64,000 bases of DNA from Leucosporidium creatinivorum (taxonomy: Eukaryota; Basidiomycota; Microbotryomycetes; Leucosporidiales; Leucosporidiaceae): NCBI GenBank assembly GCA_001600635.1, contig BCKL01000002.1, forward strand, positions 1,367,425 through 1,431,424, read 5' to 3'. The position numbers and the translations under genes were made by a program. This document shows, in pieces, positions 23,651 to 34,454 of the stretch (its first letter is position 1; the number at the start of each line of letters is the position of its first letter). The notes beneath the pieces are model-generated. The model saw only the letters and a list, made by a program, of their open reading frames with translations, was not told the origin of the DNA and did not search any database.

Positions 23651-26600
23651 ATGGGAGCTCACAGCGGTGGTGAGAACACCCAAAGCCAAGCTCGAGCGAC
23701 CCCAGGCGTCACTTTCAGCGCTTTGCTCACCTCTAAAACCAGGGCAAACCGTGTCGTAGCTGCAGAGGAGGGACCCTTCATCGGCATGCTACTCGCCTCG
23801 AAACGCCAGATGGAGGACAAGCTCGAGCTGCTCGAGTACCGAGTGAGGGCGCTCGCCAATACGAACCGAGCTCTTCTCTACGTTACCGACCACTCATACA
23901 CACCTCTCAAGCACTCGAATGTCTCAAGGTTCGACCTCGAGAAGCAGAAGAGGATCTCGGTCGCCGTTCTGCAAGCCCGAAACGGTCGCGAGGGATCCTC
24001 CAGCTCCCATCTGCAAGTGCAGCAGCTCATGCTGAGGCTAGTCCGAGATTTGGACAACTTCTTTGTCGTATCAAGCATGGGAGAGGCAGAGCTAGCAGCC
24101 TTGCAACTCGGGCAGGAGTTCGTAAGGCTCAAGCAATTCGGCAACGCTCCCATCACTCTCCGCCCGCCCGCTCTCCCCGAAGCTTCTTCCTCCTCCATCC
24201 TCATCGATTCGATTGCCACTCGAGCACCTCAAAGCCCCGAAGAAGTACTGGCCCTCGTCGAAGCAGCGACTCCTCGACCCCAGGAAGCTGCCTTCGCCGA
24301 CACCTTCCGCTTCCTCATCTGGACCGAGGACCTAGACGTCACCTCGCAAGCGCAGGGAGAGCTAAACATCACCATCATTCGCAAGATGTGGGTCGTATCG
24401 TACACCCAGGTGGGCATCCGCGCGCACAACCTCGACTCGACCGAGACGACGGCGCTCGGCCTTGAGGAGGAGAAGCTGAAGGAGCTGCTGCAGGACGAGA
24501 ACAAAGGACTCTCGGCAGTCAAGGATGTAAGCTGCAGGGAGATCTTGAAGGAGCGGAAGAACGATTTAAGGATCGAGCTTTTCGGAGGAGCTGGATCGCC
24601 CGGACTCTCGCCCGCCGACTTCAAGGTCTTCCTTCGTTCTCTCCTCACCTCCGGCGCCGCTCTGGATGGCGACCGAAGACCATTCACAGCTCAAGGACTA
24701 GGCTACGTCAACCTTCGCTCCCTCCTCGCCCTTTGCAAGCTTCCGCGACAGCCTTTCGTCGACCTTCGAGCATTCGCCCTCCTCGTCGCTCGGCTCGGCA
24801 TCAACTCGTTCGCGCGGCAGGACCCTCGCCCGGACAACCCTCTCTCCACCTTCCTCTCCGTCCTTCGCTGCTTCGCCAGCGAGTTCTGCGACCGCAAAAT
24901 CGGCAACCTCCTCGACTCCTCGCCTGATCGCCTGTGGCAGCTCCTCGGCTGTGCTCGACCGAGCTCCTCCACCTTCGTCTCGGCATACGGTATCGGAACA
25001 GCTCGAGGCAGCTTCGTCGAGCTCGTTCGCGCGGTCGTCGTTCACCTCTCGGAGGAGTTCCAAGTCTGGCTCACGACGCAAGACCAGTCTCAACTCCCGT
25101 GCGTACCATGCGGGATGGCAGAGCGGCAGAAAACTGATGTCTTGCTTTGCAATTCCCTCGCTCTGCGTGAGAAGCCGCCGAGCTGGTCATTCGACGCTGT
25201 CGCCCCTTCCCCCGCTCCCCTCTCCACCGAAGCTACCCTCCTAATCGACTCCCTTGAGCTTCACCTCACCACTTCGACCTCGCCATACCCTCCTACCAGC
25301 TCACCGACCCCTCTCCAGCTTCGACGAGCACTCGAATGGCTCGGCTGCGCCCTACCCGACCCCTCCACCGAGCCTGGAAAGCCCGTTCTCGACCCCATCT
25401 GGATGGAGTACGAGTCGCAGGATGGAGCCGAGCGGGCCATTATCGCAGCGGAGATCCTCGAAGCTCGACAGTTCGTCGAGCGGGAGCGCCGATTCCAAGA
25501 GCTCGGGAGTCGAGTCGCCGGTTTCCAGGACGACAAGCTCGACTTGCTGGAGTCAAGCGATGAGGAGGAGGATCAGAGCGAGAAGGTTACGCCGGAGAGG
25601 ATCGAGCGGGAGATGAAGAACGGCTTCTTGTCCTTCGGCGTCACGCTCAGCCTTATCGACGCGGCCGCTAGCGCACGACGAGCTGAGGCAACCTCGGTGC
25701 TCTTCCCCAGCATTGTCGATAAGCTTAGACCGCTACAGTCATACCTCGGCGCCATCACACCCGCTACTCTCGATCAGGCTTACGAGGATCCCCTCGTCCC
25801 CGGCCACAAAGACCACCGCGCCGTGTGGCAGCTCCTCGCCCTTCTCTCCTCTCCTACCGCCGAGGCTACCAACTGGCGCTCCCTTGTCTTCACACCTACC
25901 GGCATCGCCCTCCACGAGCACACCGAGCTTCGCTGGCATCAGTTCCTCTCCGCCGAGATCGACCATCCTTCGCATTCGGCGCTCGACCGCCAGCGGCCTT
26001 CCCACATGACCCCTCTACAGATGGGACAGGACGGGATCAGCAGGCTCAAACCTTTCCTACGCCGTCTCGGCCACTTCGGAGGAGCGCCCTTCGTCGAGAA
26101 GCCACAAACGCCCGCCGAGCAGCTGGCTTGGATCGTACAGCACATCCAGCAGGACGGACGTCTACCACCATTCCTTGCCATCCTCACCGCTTCCGACATC
26201 GAAGTCTTCATTTCCGGCTCGACTACGGCCAGCAACAGCCTTCCTCTCATCTCCGTCTTCGCCACAGCTCCCTGCATCTCCGGCCTCCTAAAGTCCCTGG
26301 GACCCAAGATCTACTCTCGAGATTTCCTCGGTATCACCACCAACGACATCTACCGCTACCTCGTGCGAGATCTCGACGGTGATTACTTCGGCGGAGTCGA
26401 GGGCCTCAAGAAGAACGTTCGCCGAGTCAAGACGCAATGTCGTCGCTTAGGCATCTGGGCGGCGGTCGATGAGCTAGATGGAGAGGACGATGCTTTGGTC
26501 GAGTGGGGTCTGAGGGTCGGAGTGGAGAAGGAGCGCAAGAGGACGGAGGCGAGGGTCAAGGCTGCTTCACCGCCGGCCAAACGCTCTCGCTACAAGGGTG

Positions 26601-26831
26601 AGCTAGCTTTCCGCTTTTCCTCTTCTTGCGGCAATGAGCTGACATTCCTTCTTTTGGCTGCAGGATCTGAGCTGAGTGTCGAGGAGGAGCAGCTGGAGGA
26701 GAGCCTCGCGAGAGAAGGGCAGGCTCGCCGCGCCGACAAGAACAAGAAGGGTGAGTACTGCTGTTTCGGATTCGGCGCAAGGTCGTTCGAGCTTACTCCT
26801 TCCTCCCGCAGCTTTCTCTCAGTTTGGCTAG
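23651..26831 (+). CDS. Large protein of unknown function, about 1,020 residues
   Basis: One unusually long exon (23651 to about 26597) is followed by two short exons, ending KKAFSQFG and TAG at 26829-26831. I do not recognise a family. Visible: a predicted helical segment near residue 60 (MEDKLELLEYRVRALANTN), an acidic stretch (ESSDEEEDQSEK) near residue 640, and a basic C-terminal KRSRYK suggestive of nuclear entry. The C-terminal third contains GGAPFVEKPQTPAEQLAWIV and IYSRDFLGITTNDIYRYLVR, which look like a folded conserved region. There are no membrane helices or signal peptide. The frame is open upstream to about 23468, but no ATG lies there, so the ATG at 23651 (context CACGATGG) is used. 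Its long exon is at odds with the intron-rich neighbours. Confidence 0.7.
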
Positions 26832-27290
26832 CGAAGTAATTGAACTGCAACGTCGCCGAGCCTGATATCGCTCGTCTCTCGCTCTCAGCCTCCGAGAGGT
26901 CAGCGTCTCCATCTATTGCATGCGATGACTGTGCAGAAAGCCTTCGAGGAGCCTGTTATCGCTTTTCTGCTGTCGCTGCTTCCTGTAGTGAGATAGGCGA
27001 GGAGAAGCAGACGAGGAGGAATAAGGGAGAGGGAGAGAAGCGAAAGGCGCCGGCCGTTCGCATGAGTTCAGCAGTCTGTAGTGGGACGGTGTGTTCGGTC
27101 TCAGTAGTTAGAGACTGAGATGCTACAGTACACCCTCTTCATCTCTGTGGTGCTCTCACAGGCTCTCTCGACCCTCATGAAAGCTGCTACAGAGCTCGAC
27201 CGAGGTTCGCTTCGCCTCTCTCCTGCGGCAACGAGGCGAAGCAATCCTTGACACCTCCCGAATTCATTCCGGGCACTAGTCACGAGTAAG
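26832..27290. other. Tail-to-tail intergenic region
   Basis: About 460 bp between the unknown gene and the MYND gene, which end toward each other. No conserved coding signal, RNA gene or repeat was seen. Confidence 0.4.
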
Positions 27291-27491
27291 CTAGCTTCTC
27301 AACCCCTCATTCACCTCTCCCAATCTTGCTAGCTCCTCGCGCGCCTTCGCCGTCTCCAAGTCCGAATCGCCTTCGACGCCGCTGTAAGACGATGCGCAAA
27401 GTTAGCGGCAGTGAATGAACGCAAGAAGTGCGGGAGAGTACTCACAACGTTCACTGAGCATACCGAAAGCCGAGAAGAGTCCTGAACCGAA

Positions 27492-29453
27492 TCAGCCCCG
27501 AGGAGATGATTCAGTGGTTGCGGAGGTCGTGTTGCGGGTTGAGAGCTGCTGGAGCGCCGAGAGGATGGACATCTTATTCTGCTCGCTAAAGGTAGGAGGA
27601 AGCAGGGTGTCAGCAACGAAGATCAAGGAGGAGGAGGAGCGCTTACTGAAGCTGCCGCAAGCTACTCCACACGGCCTTCTCAAGCTCCCTCGCCGGCTCC
27701 TCGAGCGCCTTCCATCCAAGATAGATCAACTCGGCGACCCTCGCCTCGCTCAACTCGAAAGCCGCCCTCAAATGACTTCTGAGGTCGGCTTCGGTGAACT
27801 CGTTCAGTCCCTGCTGGGCTTCGGTCTCGGTGGCGGCGCGCTGCACCATGTTGGTCGCGCGCACGCCCACAGGTGTCCTTGATTCGCTCCATACAAGCTC
27901 GGGGCATTGGAGGAGGCAGCCGAGGAGGATCCCGAGTGACTTGTCGTCCCGTTGGTGAATCGCCGAGTCGCGGATGGCCATCATGCGGTCGCTCTTTTGC
28001 TTGTGGGCGGCGGTGCTGTCCCCGTTGACGTGAGGGAGAGGGAGGGGCATCTGGTAGACGCCTTCTTCAAGGAGGCCGTAGCGGGAGAAGAACCAGATAG
28101 CCTGAGCCTCGGCTCCGAAGGACTTGATGGCGGCGAGCTGGTGCTGAAGGTGTGCGTTGAGACGGGCGGAGGTGTTAGGCGTCGAGAAGATAGGAACCGA
28201 AGTTGCGTCTCGTAGCGTCTCGCCGCAGCTCTTCTTGTGGCCGACGCCAAGGTCGAAGTTGGCCTGCAAGCACTGCCTGCGAAAGCGAGAGGGCTCAGGT
28301 CAGGACAGGTAACGAGGATGGCGCATGACGTGAAGAGCGCACAGAGAGCACCAAGCGACCTTTCTTCCTGCTTTGAGGCACTTGCTGCAGTAGACGAGCT
28401 TCTTCGGCGCGACGTCTGCGGCTGTGACGGAGCCGAGGGGTGAGCTCAAGCGAAGAAGAGCACGACCGCGCCGCCTCACCCGTCTTGCGACATCCAGTAC
28501 AAAACTTTCCAACCGGCTCGTTCTTATCGAGTGCTGGTAGGTGGCCTTCTTGCGCTACCGTCGCCGCCTTGTTCGTCGCCAAGTACTCTTGAACGGGGTA
28601 ACTCGCCGGGGAGCTTTCATTAAGGCGTTCTCGGTTCTGCAGTTCCGATTCGTTAGCTAGTTACGATCGAAAGCTACACGACTGAGCTTACAATGAGCGA
28701 GATCAAGCTGAGGGTGACGTTGAGGAGGTAGGAGTGCCGAGTGAGAAGTTGCTCCTGCTGGAACGCTCGCAGAGCTTTCGATGCGGGGAGGGCGGCTTCC
28801 TGGTCGAAGTTGAAGAGGAACTTGCGCTCAAAAGCCGCATGTCGAACGAAGAGGGTCCAGTCGCCGTCCTGGAAGAAGCCCTCGGTGATGAGCGACTCGG
28901 CGAGGTTGAGCATTCCCTGGCCGTCGCCGCCCGCCATCTGCTCGAGCGTGATCTCGGGCGCGAGCATGCGGAGCGTCTCAGCCTTCCTTGGACCCTGCGC
29001 CAAACCTCGGTGCACATGCGCCAAGACTTGCAGCAGCAGCTCCTCCCTCTCCGCCCTCCTCATCTCCTTCCACTTCTCGGCGCACCTGGCAAACTCGCCC
29101 GACACCTGTGCTCCGCTCAATCCGGCGTGGTGTTGCTCGACAGCCTTCTTTCCTTCCTCTCGGCATACGAACTCCCACTCGTCGAGGTAGCGTGCGAGGC
29201 CCGCCGCATCTTCCGTCTCGCTGACGAAGGGAGGCGAGCTGGCGACATAGAAGGTACGGAGTCGACGCTCCCACTCGGCGTTCCACACTCGAGTGCGATC
29301 GTTGTAGCTCAAAATCGAATGGTAGACTAGACCGCGGTCTAAGGCGAAGCGGTCGGTGCTGAAAGATGGGGCAGGAGGGCGCGATGCGCTGGACGAAGGG
29401 GCGGAGGGTGCGGGGCGAGAGTGTACAGGCTGGTGAGAAGCCTTTGGTGCCAT
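27492..29453 (-). CDS. MYND zinc-finger protein
   Basis: ATG at 29453 opens MAPKASHQPVHSRPAP and a proline/serine-rich head. A long helical region follows (about 230 residues, including EWEFVCREEGKKAVEQHHAG). A MYND finger is split over three exons: KFCTGCRKTG, LVYCSKCLKAGRKVAWCSLC and CLQANFDLGVGHKKSCGE, which supplies the spaced Cys and His ligands. The C-terminal region (IFSTPNTSARLNAHLQHQL and onward) has no family I know. MYND fingers bind proline-rich peptides, so a scaffold or transcription role is possible. The 3' end is uncertain: one model stops at 27492 after TTESSPRG, while downstream sequence to about 27290 holds another plausible acidic coding exon (GVEGDSDLETAKAREELARL) after a GTGAGT intron, so the true C terminus may lie there. 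Confidence 0.7.
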
Positions 29454-29844
29454 CTTGTGCTTCGGAGAGAGCAGGTGAGCGCAGGACGAGGCGAAGCAGC
29501 GACAAGGAGAAATGTGGAAGGAGGACAAGAGGCGTAAGCGGGTCGAGCTCGTCCGTCAGCAGAGGTGCGGTGCAAGGTTGTGATGGAGTGCAGCTGTTGT
29601 TGAGAACTCTAAAGACCTAGTGCAAGCGGCTGTTTAATATTAGAAAGTTCTCAATCGACTGCTAACGAAGCAGCGAGCCATCGCCGAGCAAGCTGCCCGC
29701 TTCGGGGCCATTTCCTGCTCTCGTCTCCACTTTTTCGCCCGCACCTCACCTCCACACCTCTCGAAAACCGATACCATCTTTCCATCTCCACTGCACCAGT
29801 GTCCACTCTCCCCTCCCTCCTTCATCTCCTCATTCGGCGCCTCT
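29454..29844. other. Spacer between MYND and amidohydrolase genes
   Basis: Holds the MYND gene promoter (right-to-left transcription) and the amidohydrolase 3' UTR. Pyrimidine-rich from 29700 to 29830. Nothing else seen. Confidence 0.4.
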
Positions 29845-31600
29845 CTAAATCCCATAGAACCCCCTAGCATTTCCCTCAAACACCTTATCCAAGCTTTCTC
29901 CCTCGAGTCCAAGTTCGATGAGACAGGTGCGGTACAGGTCCATCTCGAAGGCCCATGCTGCTGTTTCTTCCTCGGGGTCGCGCTCGGCGGGAGCAGTGGA
30001 GGAGGAGGAGGTGGCGGGAGGGAGGGAGATGGTCTTGGCGCGGAACATGGGCCAGTCTAATTTGATTGGTTTCCATCAACCGAGTGAAAGAAGAGGAGAG
30101 GGGTTAGGGGGGGCAGCGAGCTGAGGCCCTCAAAAAGAGACGACCCACCACTGCCCACCAGGATCCTCTCCTCCCCAAACGCCTCCACCGCCGGCTCCAA
30201 AAACGTCAACACCCTCCCTCTGAGCTGTTCCAACCCCCTCCCTTTCTTCTCCCCCTTCCTATACTCGGCGAAAGCTTGCGCTACAAGCTCGGGGTCGGCG
30301 GAGTCTAAGAGACCAGAGAGCTTGAGGGAGAAGTGAGGCAGGAGGGAGAGGGAGAAGAGGGAGGTGATGTAGTTGTTTTGCTGGGGGGAGGGAGGGAAGG
30401 AAGGGGAGGGGATGAGAGGGGGTTTGCCGAAATGGTCTGATCGCCGAGTGGGCGGGATGAGTGAAGGGAGATCAGCTTGGTGCGGCTCGGAAATTGGAAA
30501 GAGGAGAAGGAGAACACCAGACGTACCCAGAATGAAGCGCGTCTCCCTCCCTTCCTCCTGCCCCTCCCTAACCCTCCCCACGCACTCCAGCAACTCCTCC
30601 AACACCCCCTCCTGCTGCACCGAATCCAGCGTCATATCAAACGCAATCCCCTTCTCTCCCAACCATTTCAAGCCCGCAATGAACGGGCCGGTGAAGAAGA
30701 AACCGGGGGGAGAGGATTGGAGGAGGTAGCGGCAGGAGGGGATTGGGGGCGAGTTTGGGGAGGAGAGGGCGGTGTAGGTAGAGAGGGAGGGCAGGGAGTA
30801 GAGGCGATCGAAGTAGAGTAACAAAGCGGCGGGACCGAGGTGAACGGGAGCCTGGGTGGGAGGACGAGAGTTAGCGCGCGAACGTCGAAGTGGGGCGCCG
30901 GCGCCGAGCAGGGAGGGAGAGACGACGAACCCAGGGAACGAGCGCGAGGATCTTAGTCTCTGAAGCGAGGGCCGCTTTGCAGACGCTGTACCGTCTCACT
31001 GCATCAGCTCCAAGCCCTTGAGTTAGCAGAGCGAAAAGAACCTACGCATCAACCTCGTCAATCGCCGCGTCCCAGCCTCCCTGACTCCCATCTACATCCT
31101 CATCATCATGCTTCGCCTCGGCTGTAGCTCACCAGTTCAGATCAGCTATCAACCCTTTTCTCCCGCTTCAAGACGACTCACCCTGCACGAACACTGCTCC
31201 CCCAAACCTCACTCCTCCACCCAATTTCTCCACTCCCCCTTTGACCACCTTCTCATAATCCCCCAACGTATGTTCCCCTCTCAGCTGCTCGTACTCGCTC
31301 TTGAGCGGCCAGGGGACGTTACCGCTGTCCAATTGCTCGGTCGTCCAGAGGTGAATGTGCGTGTCGATCAAGGAGCGGGGGTAGAGGCGTTTGGGAGGAG
31401 GGGTGGGGAGGGAGAAGGCTGAGGGAGGGAGTTTGGGAGGTGGCCGCTTCTTGGCTTTAGGCGCCGAGAGAGGAGGAGGAGGAGGGGCGGCTATGCTTGC
31501 TGCTGAGGGAGAGGGAGAGAGGTCGGTGCGTAGAGGCGCCCGGCTGGGTGAGTGAGTTGTAGGCTGGTAGTGCGCTGTAGGAGCTTAGAAGAGCTTTGTA
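29845..31600 (-). CDS. Metal-dependent amidohydrolase (Amidohydro_2 type)
   Basis: A TIM-barrel hydrolase of the amidohydrolase-related group that includes L-rhamnono-lactonase-like and 2-pyrone-4,6-dicarboxylate lactonase-like enzymes. The metal motif SLIDTHIHLWTTEQLDSG is at the N terminus. Then come VPWAPVHLGPAALLLYF, AFDMTLDSVQQEGVLEELLE, DHFGKPPLIP (His after strand), LSGLLDSADPEL and the late strand AFGEERILVGSDWPMF, whose Asp is the usual catalytic residue. The stop is at 29845-29847 after NARGFYGI. The substrate is unknown. The start is unresolved: the frame runs to about 31590 with a proline-rich leader and no ATG. A possible first exon begins at ATG 31766 and would join through a 68-nt intron with a weak GTCCTC donor in the right phase. 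Confidence 0.8.
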
Positions 31601-31843
31601 ACGACGACGAGATGCGAAGAGACTAGGTGATGGAAGGAGGACAAGGGCCAATCCGCCCTTTGAGCTTGGACTCGTTCGCTGAGCAGCGCTGAGCTCGCTC
31701 CTCGTGTAGCTCTCCAGTCCGAGCCGATTCGAGTGATAAACGAGCGAAAGAGGGCAAGCAATACATCTACAAGGGTAAACTCTAATCCTACAACTCCACT
31801 CAGTACATCAAAATCCTCCCGCTCTGACTGCTCGGCGCAGAGC

Positions 31844-32551
31844 TCAACGCCTACGATGAGGCTTGCAACCCATCTTCTTGGCCTCTCCCCTCGCGCGGAA
31901 GTGCGTCTTGGGCGTAGGACGGACTTGAAACTTCTTGTCGGTGCGGTAGGATTCACGGCGCGAGAGACGGGGTCCAGAGGTCGAGACTTTGATGGGCTCG
32001 GCGAGCGTGTCCTCTTCTTCGGCGCCGTCGACGGCCATGCCTGTTGATGCGAGGAAGAATTAGCAGCTGCAGGTAGATAGCTGAGCGTGTGAGCTGTGTA
32101 GCCCAGCCCGCCCCACTGCGCCTGCGAAGCCTCGTTACTCGAGCTCGTTCGGACTCACTCTTCTCTCCCTCCTCAGTCTTCTTCTCAGCTACCTCAGTCT
32201 CTTCCTCATTCTCCTCCTCAGTCTCATACCCCTCCTGCTTGCGCTTGAACTCCTCGGCATCCGTCAACGCGCGAGGCTTCAAAGCCGATTGCTTCAACTT
32301 GGTCGACAGCCGGGCGAGGCGAAGGTCGTTGGCGATTTTGAAGGCGGATCTGTTAGCAGCACAGAGCAGGGTGAGTTAGTACTGGGAAGAGTGTGTAAGA
32401 GGGTAGGGAACAGACGCACTTTGGGTCGGCGCGCTTGACGGCACGGAATTCGCGCTTGGATTTCGAGCGGAGGGATTTGGCCTGTAGTGGGAGGTAGAGC
32501 CGGGTTAGCCATGATGGTCTAGCTGTACCAAGCTACAGAATGACTGACCAT
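31844..32551 (-). CDS. LLP/YBL028C-like nucleolar protein (DUF2423)
   Basis: A small, very basic protein. N-terminal AKSLRSKSKREFRAVKRADP is the hallmark of the DUF2423 family (yeast Ybl028c, animal LLP), nucleolar proteins linked to 60S ribosome assembly. An acidic middle (ETEEENEEETEVAEKK) and a basic tail (FRARGEAKKMGCKPHRRR) follow; the stop is at 31844. The first coding exon is only the ATG (32549-32551). The intron begins at once with GTCAGT and ends CACTACAG before GCCAAATCC. Two more introns follow. Its ATG lies 140 bp from that of EBP2 on the other strand, and both act in ribosome biogenesis. Confidence 0.82.
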
Positions 32552-32691
32552 AGTGAAAGAGACGGTAGCGTTGGAGGGAGAGAGGCAAGGCTGTTCGCCG
32601 ACTTTTCGAACTCGCAGGGGAGCGCAAAGTGCGGGTTTGCGACTTTCAAAGGTTGACTTTCTACACCTCACACACCTTCTACAACCCAACA
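32552..32691. promoter_or_regulatory. 140-bp divergent promoter, LLP-like / EBP2
   Basis: The whole space between two outward-facing start codons of ribosome-biogenesis genes. Contains a purine-rich block (GTGAAAGAGACGG, GGAGGGAGAGAGG) near the LLP-like side and a pyrimidine-rich leader (CTACACCTCACACACCTTCT) near EBP2. I could not identify a specific factor site with confidence. Confidence 0.6.
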
Positions 32692-34187
32692 ATGTCTTCT
32701 GTACAGAAGAAGATGCTCTCCAAGGGAGCTAAAGGGAAAGCTCCTGCCCAGCGCAAGCCCTCCTCCTCCTCCTCGAGCAACAAGGCCCAGTCGAAGCCTC
32801 TGCCCGACGAGTCGAGCGAGGAAGAAGGCTCGGACGCAGATGCTGAGGTCCTCTTGCAAGGCGAGGACGACGACGACGACGAGGATCAGTCCTCGAGTGA
32901 TGAGAGTGAGGACGTTACAGAGGAGGCGTTGGAGAGGATGATGACCCTTCTCGGAGATGTTGATGCTGAGGAACTTGGCTTGGGCGGAGGAGAAGACGAC
33001 GACGAGGAGGAGGAGGAGAGTGGGGATGAGGGAAGCGAGGATGAGATGAATGAGGAGGAGATTGAAAAGATGCTCATGCAAGGTGGAGCATCCGACGACG
33101 ACGACGACGAGGTCGAGTACGAGAACCTCTCCGCCGACGAGGATGGCGATGTCGTTCCCGTCGAGCGCACCACCGTCAACGACAAGGTCAGTCTTATTAT
33201 GCTACATCTCATGAGCCACCGAGCTGACCCGCCCGCATTCATACAGGCCGCCCTCGAGCGAGTGCTCGCTTCCTTCAAGTCCGACACGACCTTCTTTGAC
33301 ACCCTCTCGCTCACCAACCCCAAGTCCCTCGCCCTTACGGACCCCGAGAACGACTTGGAACGCGAGCTCGAGTTGTACGTCTCTTCTCCTCCTTCCCTTC
33401 CCTCCCCCTCACTAACCCTCCCTCGGCGCTCGCAGCTACAAGCAAGCCCTCTGGGCGGCCCAGCACGCCGAAACCCTCTTCACCGCCGCTCAACTCCCCT
33501 TCCACCGCCCGGACGACTACTTTGCCGAGATGCTCAAGACGGACGCGCACATGTCGACCATCCGCCAGTCCTTGCTCGACGAGAGCGCCGGAATCAAGGC
33601 GAGCGAGGAGGCGAGGAAGTTGAGGGACGCCAAGAAGTTTGGCAAGAAGGTGCAGGTCGAGAGGCTCAAGGAGAGGGAGAAGGAGAAGAAGGAGGTTGGA
33701 AAGAGGTTGGAGAGCCTCAAGAAGAGCGAGTTTCGCTTTCTTCCACCTTCCTTCCTCGCTTCTCGGCGCCGAGCTGACCTCCCTCCTCCTTCTTCCCACT
33801 CTTTTAGAGCGCAAGGGCGCCGACGGCGGCTTTGCCACGACCGAGGACTTCGACATCGCTCTCGAGGACGCCATCTCGGGCAACCCAGCCAAGAAGCGCA
33901 AGGTCGTCGAATCCGAGCGCGGCGGCCGAGGCGGTCGTGGAGGTCGCGGAGGAGCCAATATGAGCCGCCGTGGTCGCGACTCCAAGTTTGGTAACCCTAC
34001 CACTTCGAGGAGGCCAAAGGAGAATAATGATAAGATGGATGGGGACGCTTTTAGTGGACGAGGAAGGGGGAGGGGTGGAGCGAGGGGCGGTGCTGGAAGG
34101 GGTGGAGGAGGAGGAAGGGGCGGCGCGAGGGGTGGTGCGGCGGGTAGGGGTGGAGCCAAGAGGTTGGGCAAGAGTAGGAGGAATTAG
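32692..34187 (+). CDS. EBP2: rRNA-processing protein EBP2
   Basis: A nucleolar pre-60S assembly factor needed for 27S pre-rRNA processing. Long acidic tracts fill the N-terminal 170 residues. The conserved Ebp2 core follows: FYKQALWAAQHAETLF, FHRPDDYFAEMLKTDAHM and ARKLRDAKKFGKKVQVERLK, with KRKGADGGFATTEDFD. The tail is glycine/arginine-rich (RGGRGGRGG and GRGRGRGGARGG repeats) and ends KRLGKSRRN. Exons: 32692-33186, 33247-33374, 33436-33725 and 33808-34187. The third intron only keeps frame if it opens with GCGAGT, a GC-type donor; then the join reads KKKRKGADGG. The RGG tail is longer than in yeast Ebp2 and resembles fibrillarin or nucleolin tails. Confidence 0.92.
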
Positions 34188-34454
34188 GTGGTCCGCCCTC
34201 GCTCGCTCGCTGGTCATCTTTGCAACTCGGGACTCGTGGTATCATCATTTCTTTCGCTCGAATCGCCCGTCGAGGGAGGACTTCGGCGATGAGATAGAGG
34301 ATGCAGAGATGCGAAGGAGAGCTCCAAAGGTGTTTACTGCAGTTCTGTACATCATTTCTAGCCCGACAGCGCTTCTGCAGCTGATCAGGATCCGCCGATT
34401 CGCGCCCGCTGGTTTCCCTCCTCCCACATTTCGGTTGTTTGCTCGTCTCCTGCC

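Noticed and set aside
34000-34187. GGA/CGA-rich tract as a simple-sequence repeat element
   Set aside because: It codes the RGG tail of EBP2 in frame, so it is protein low complexity, not an independent repeat.
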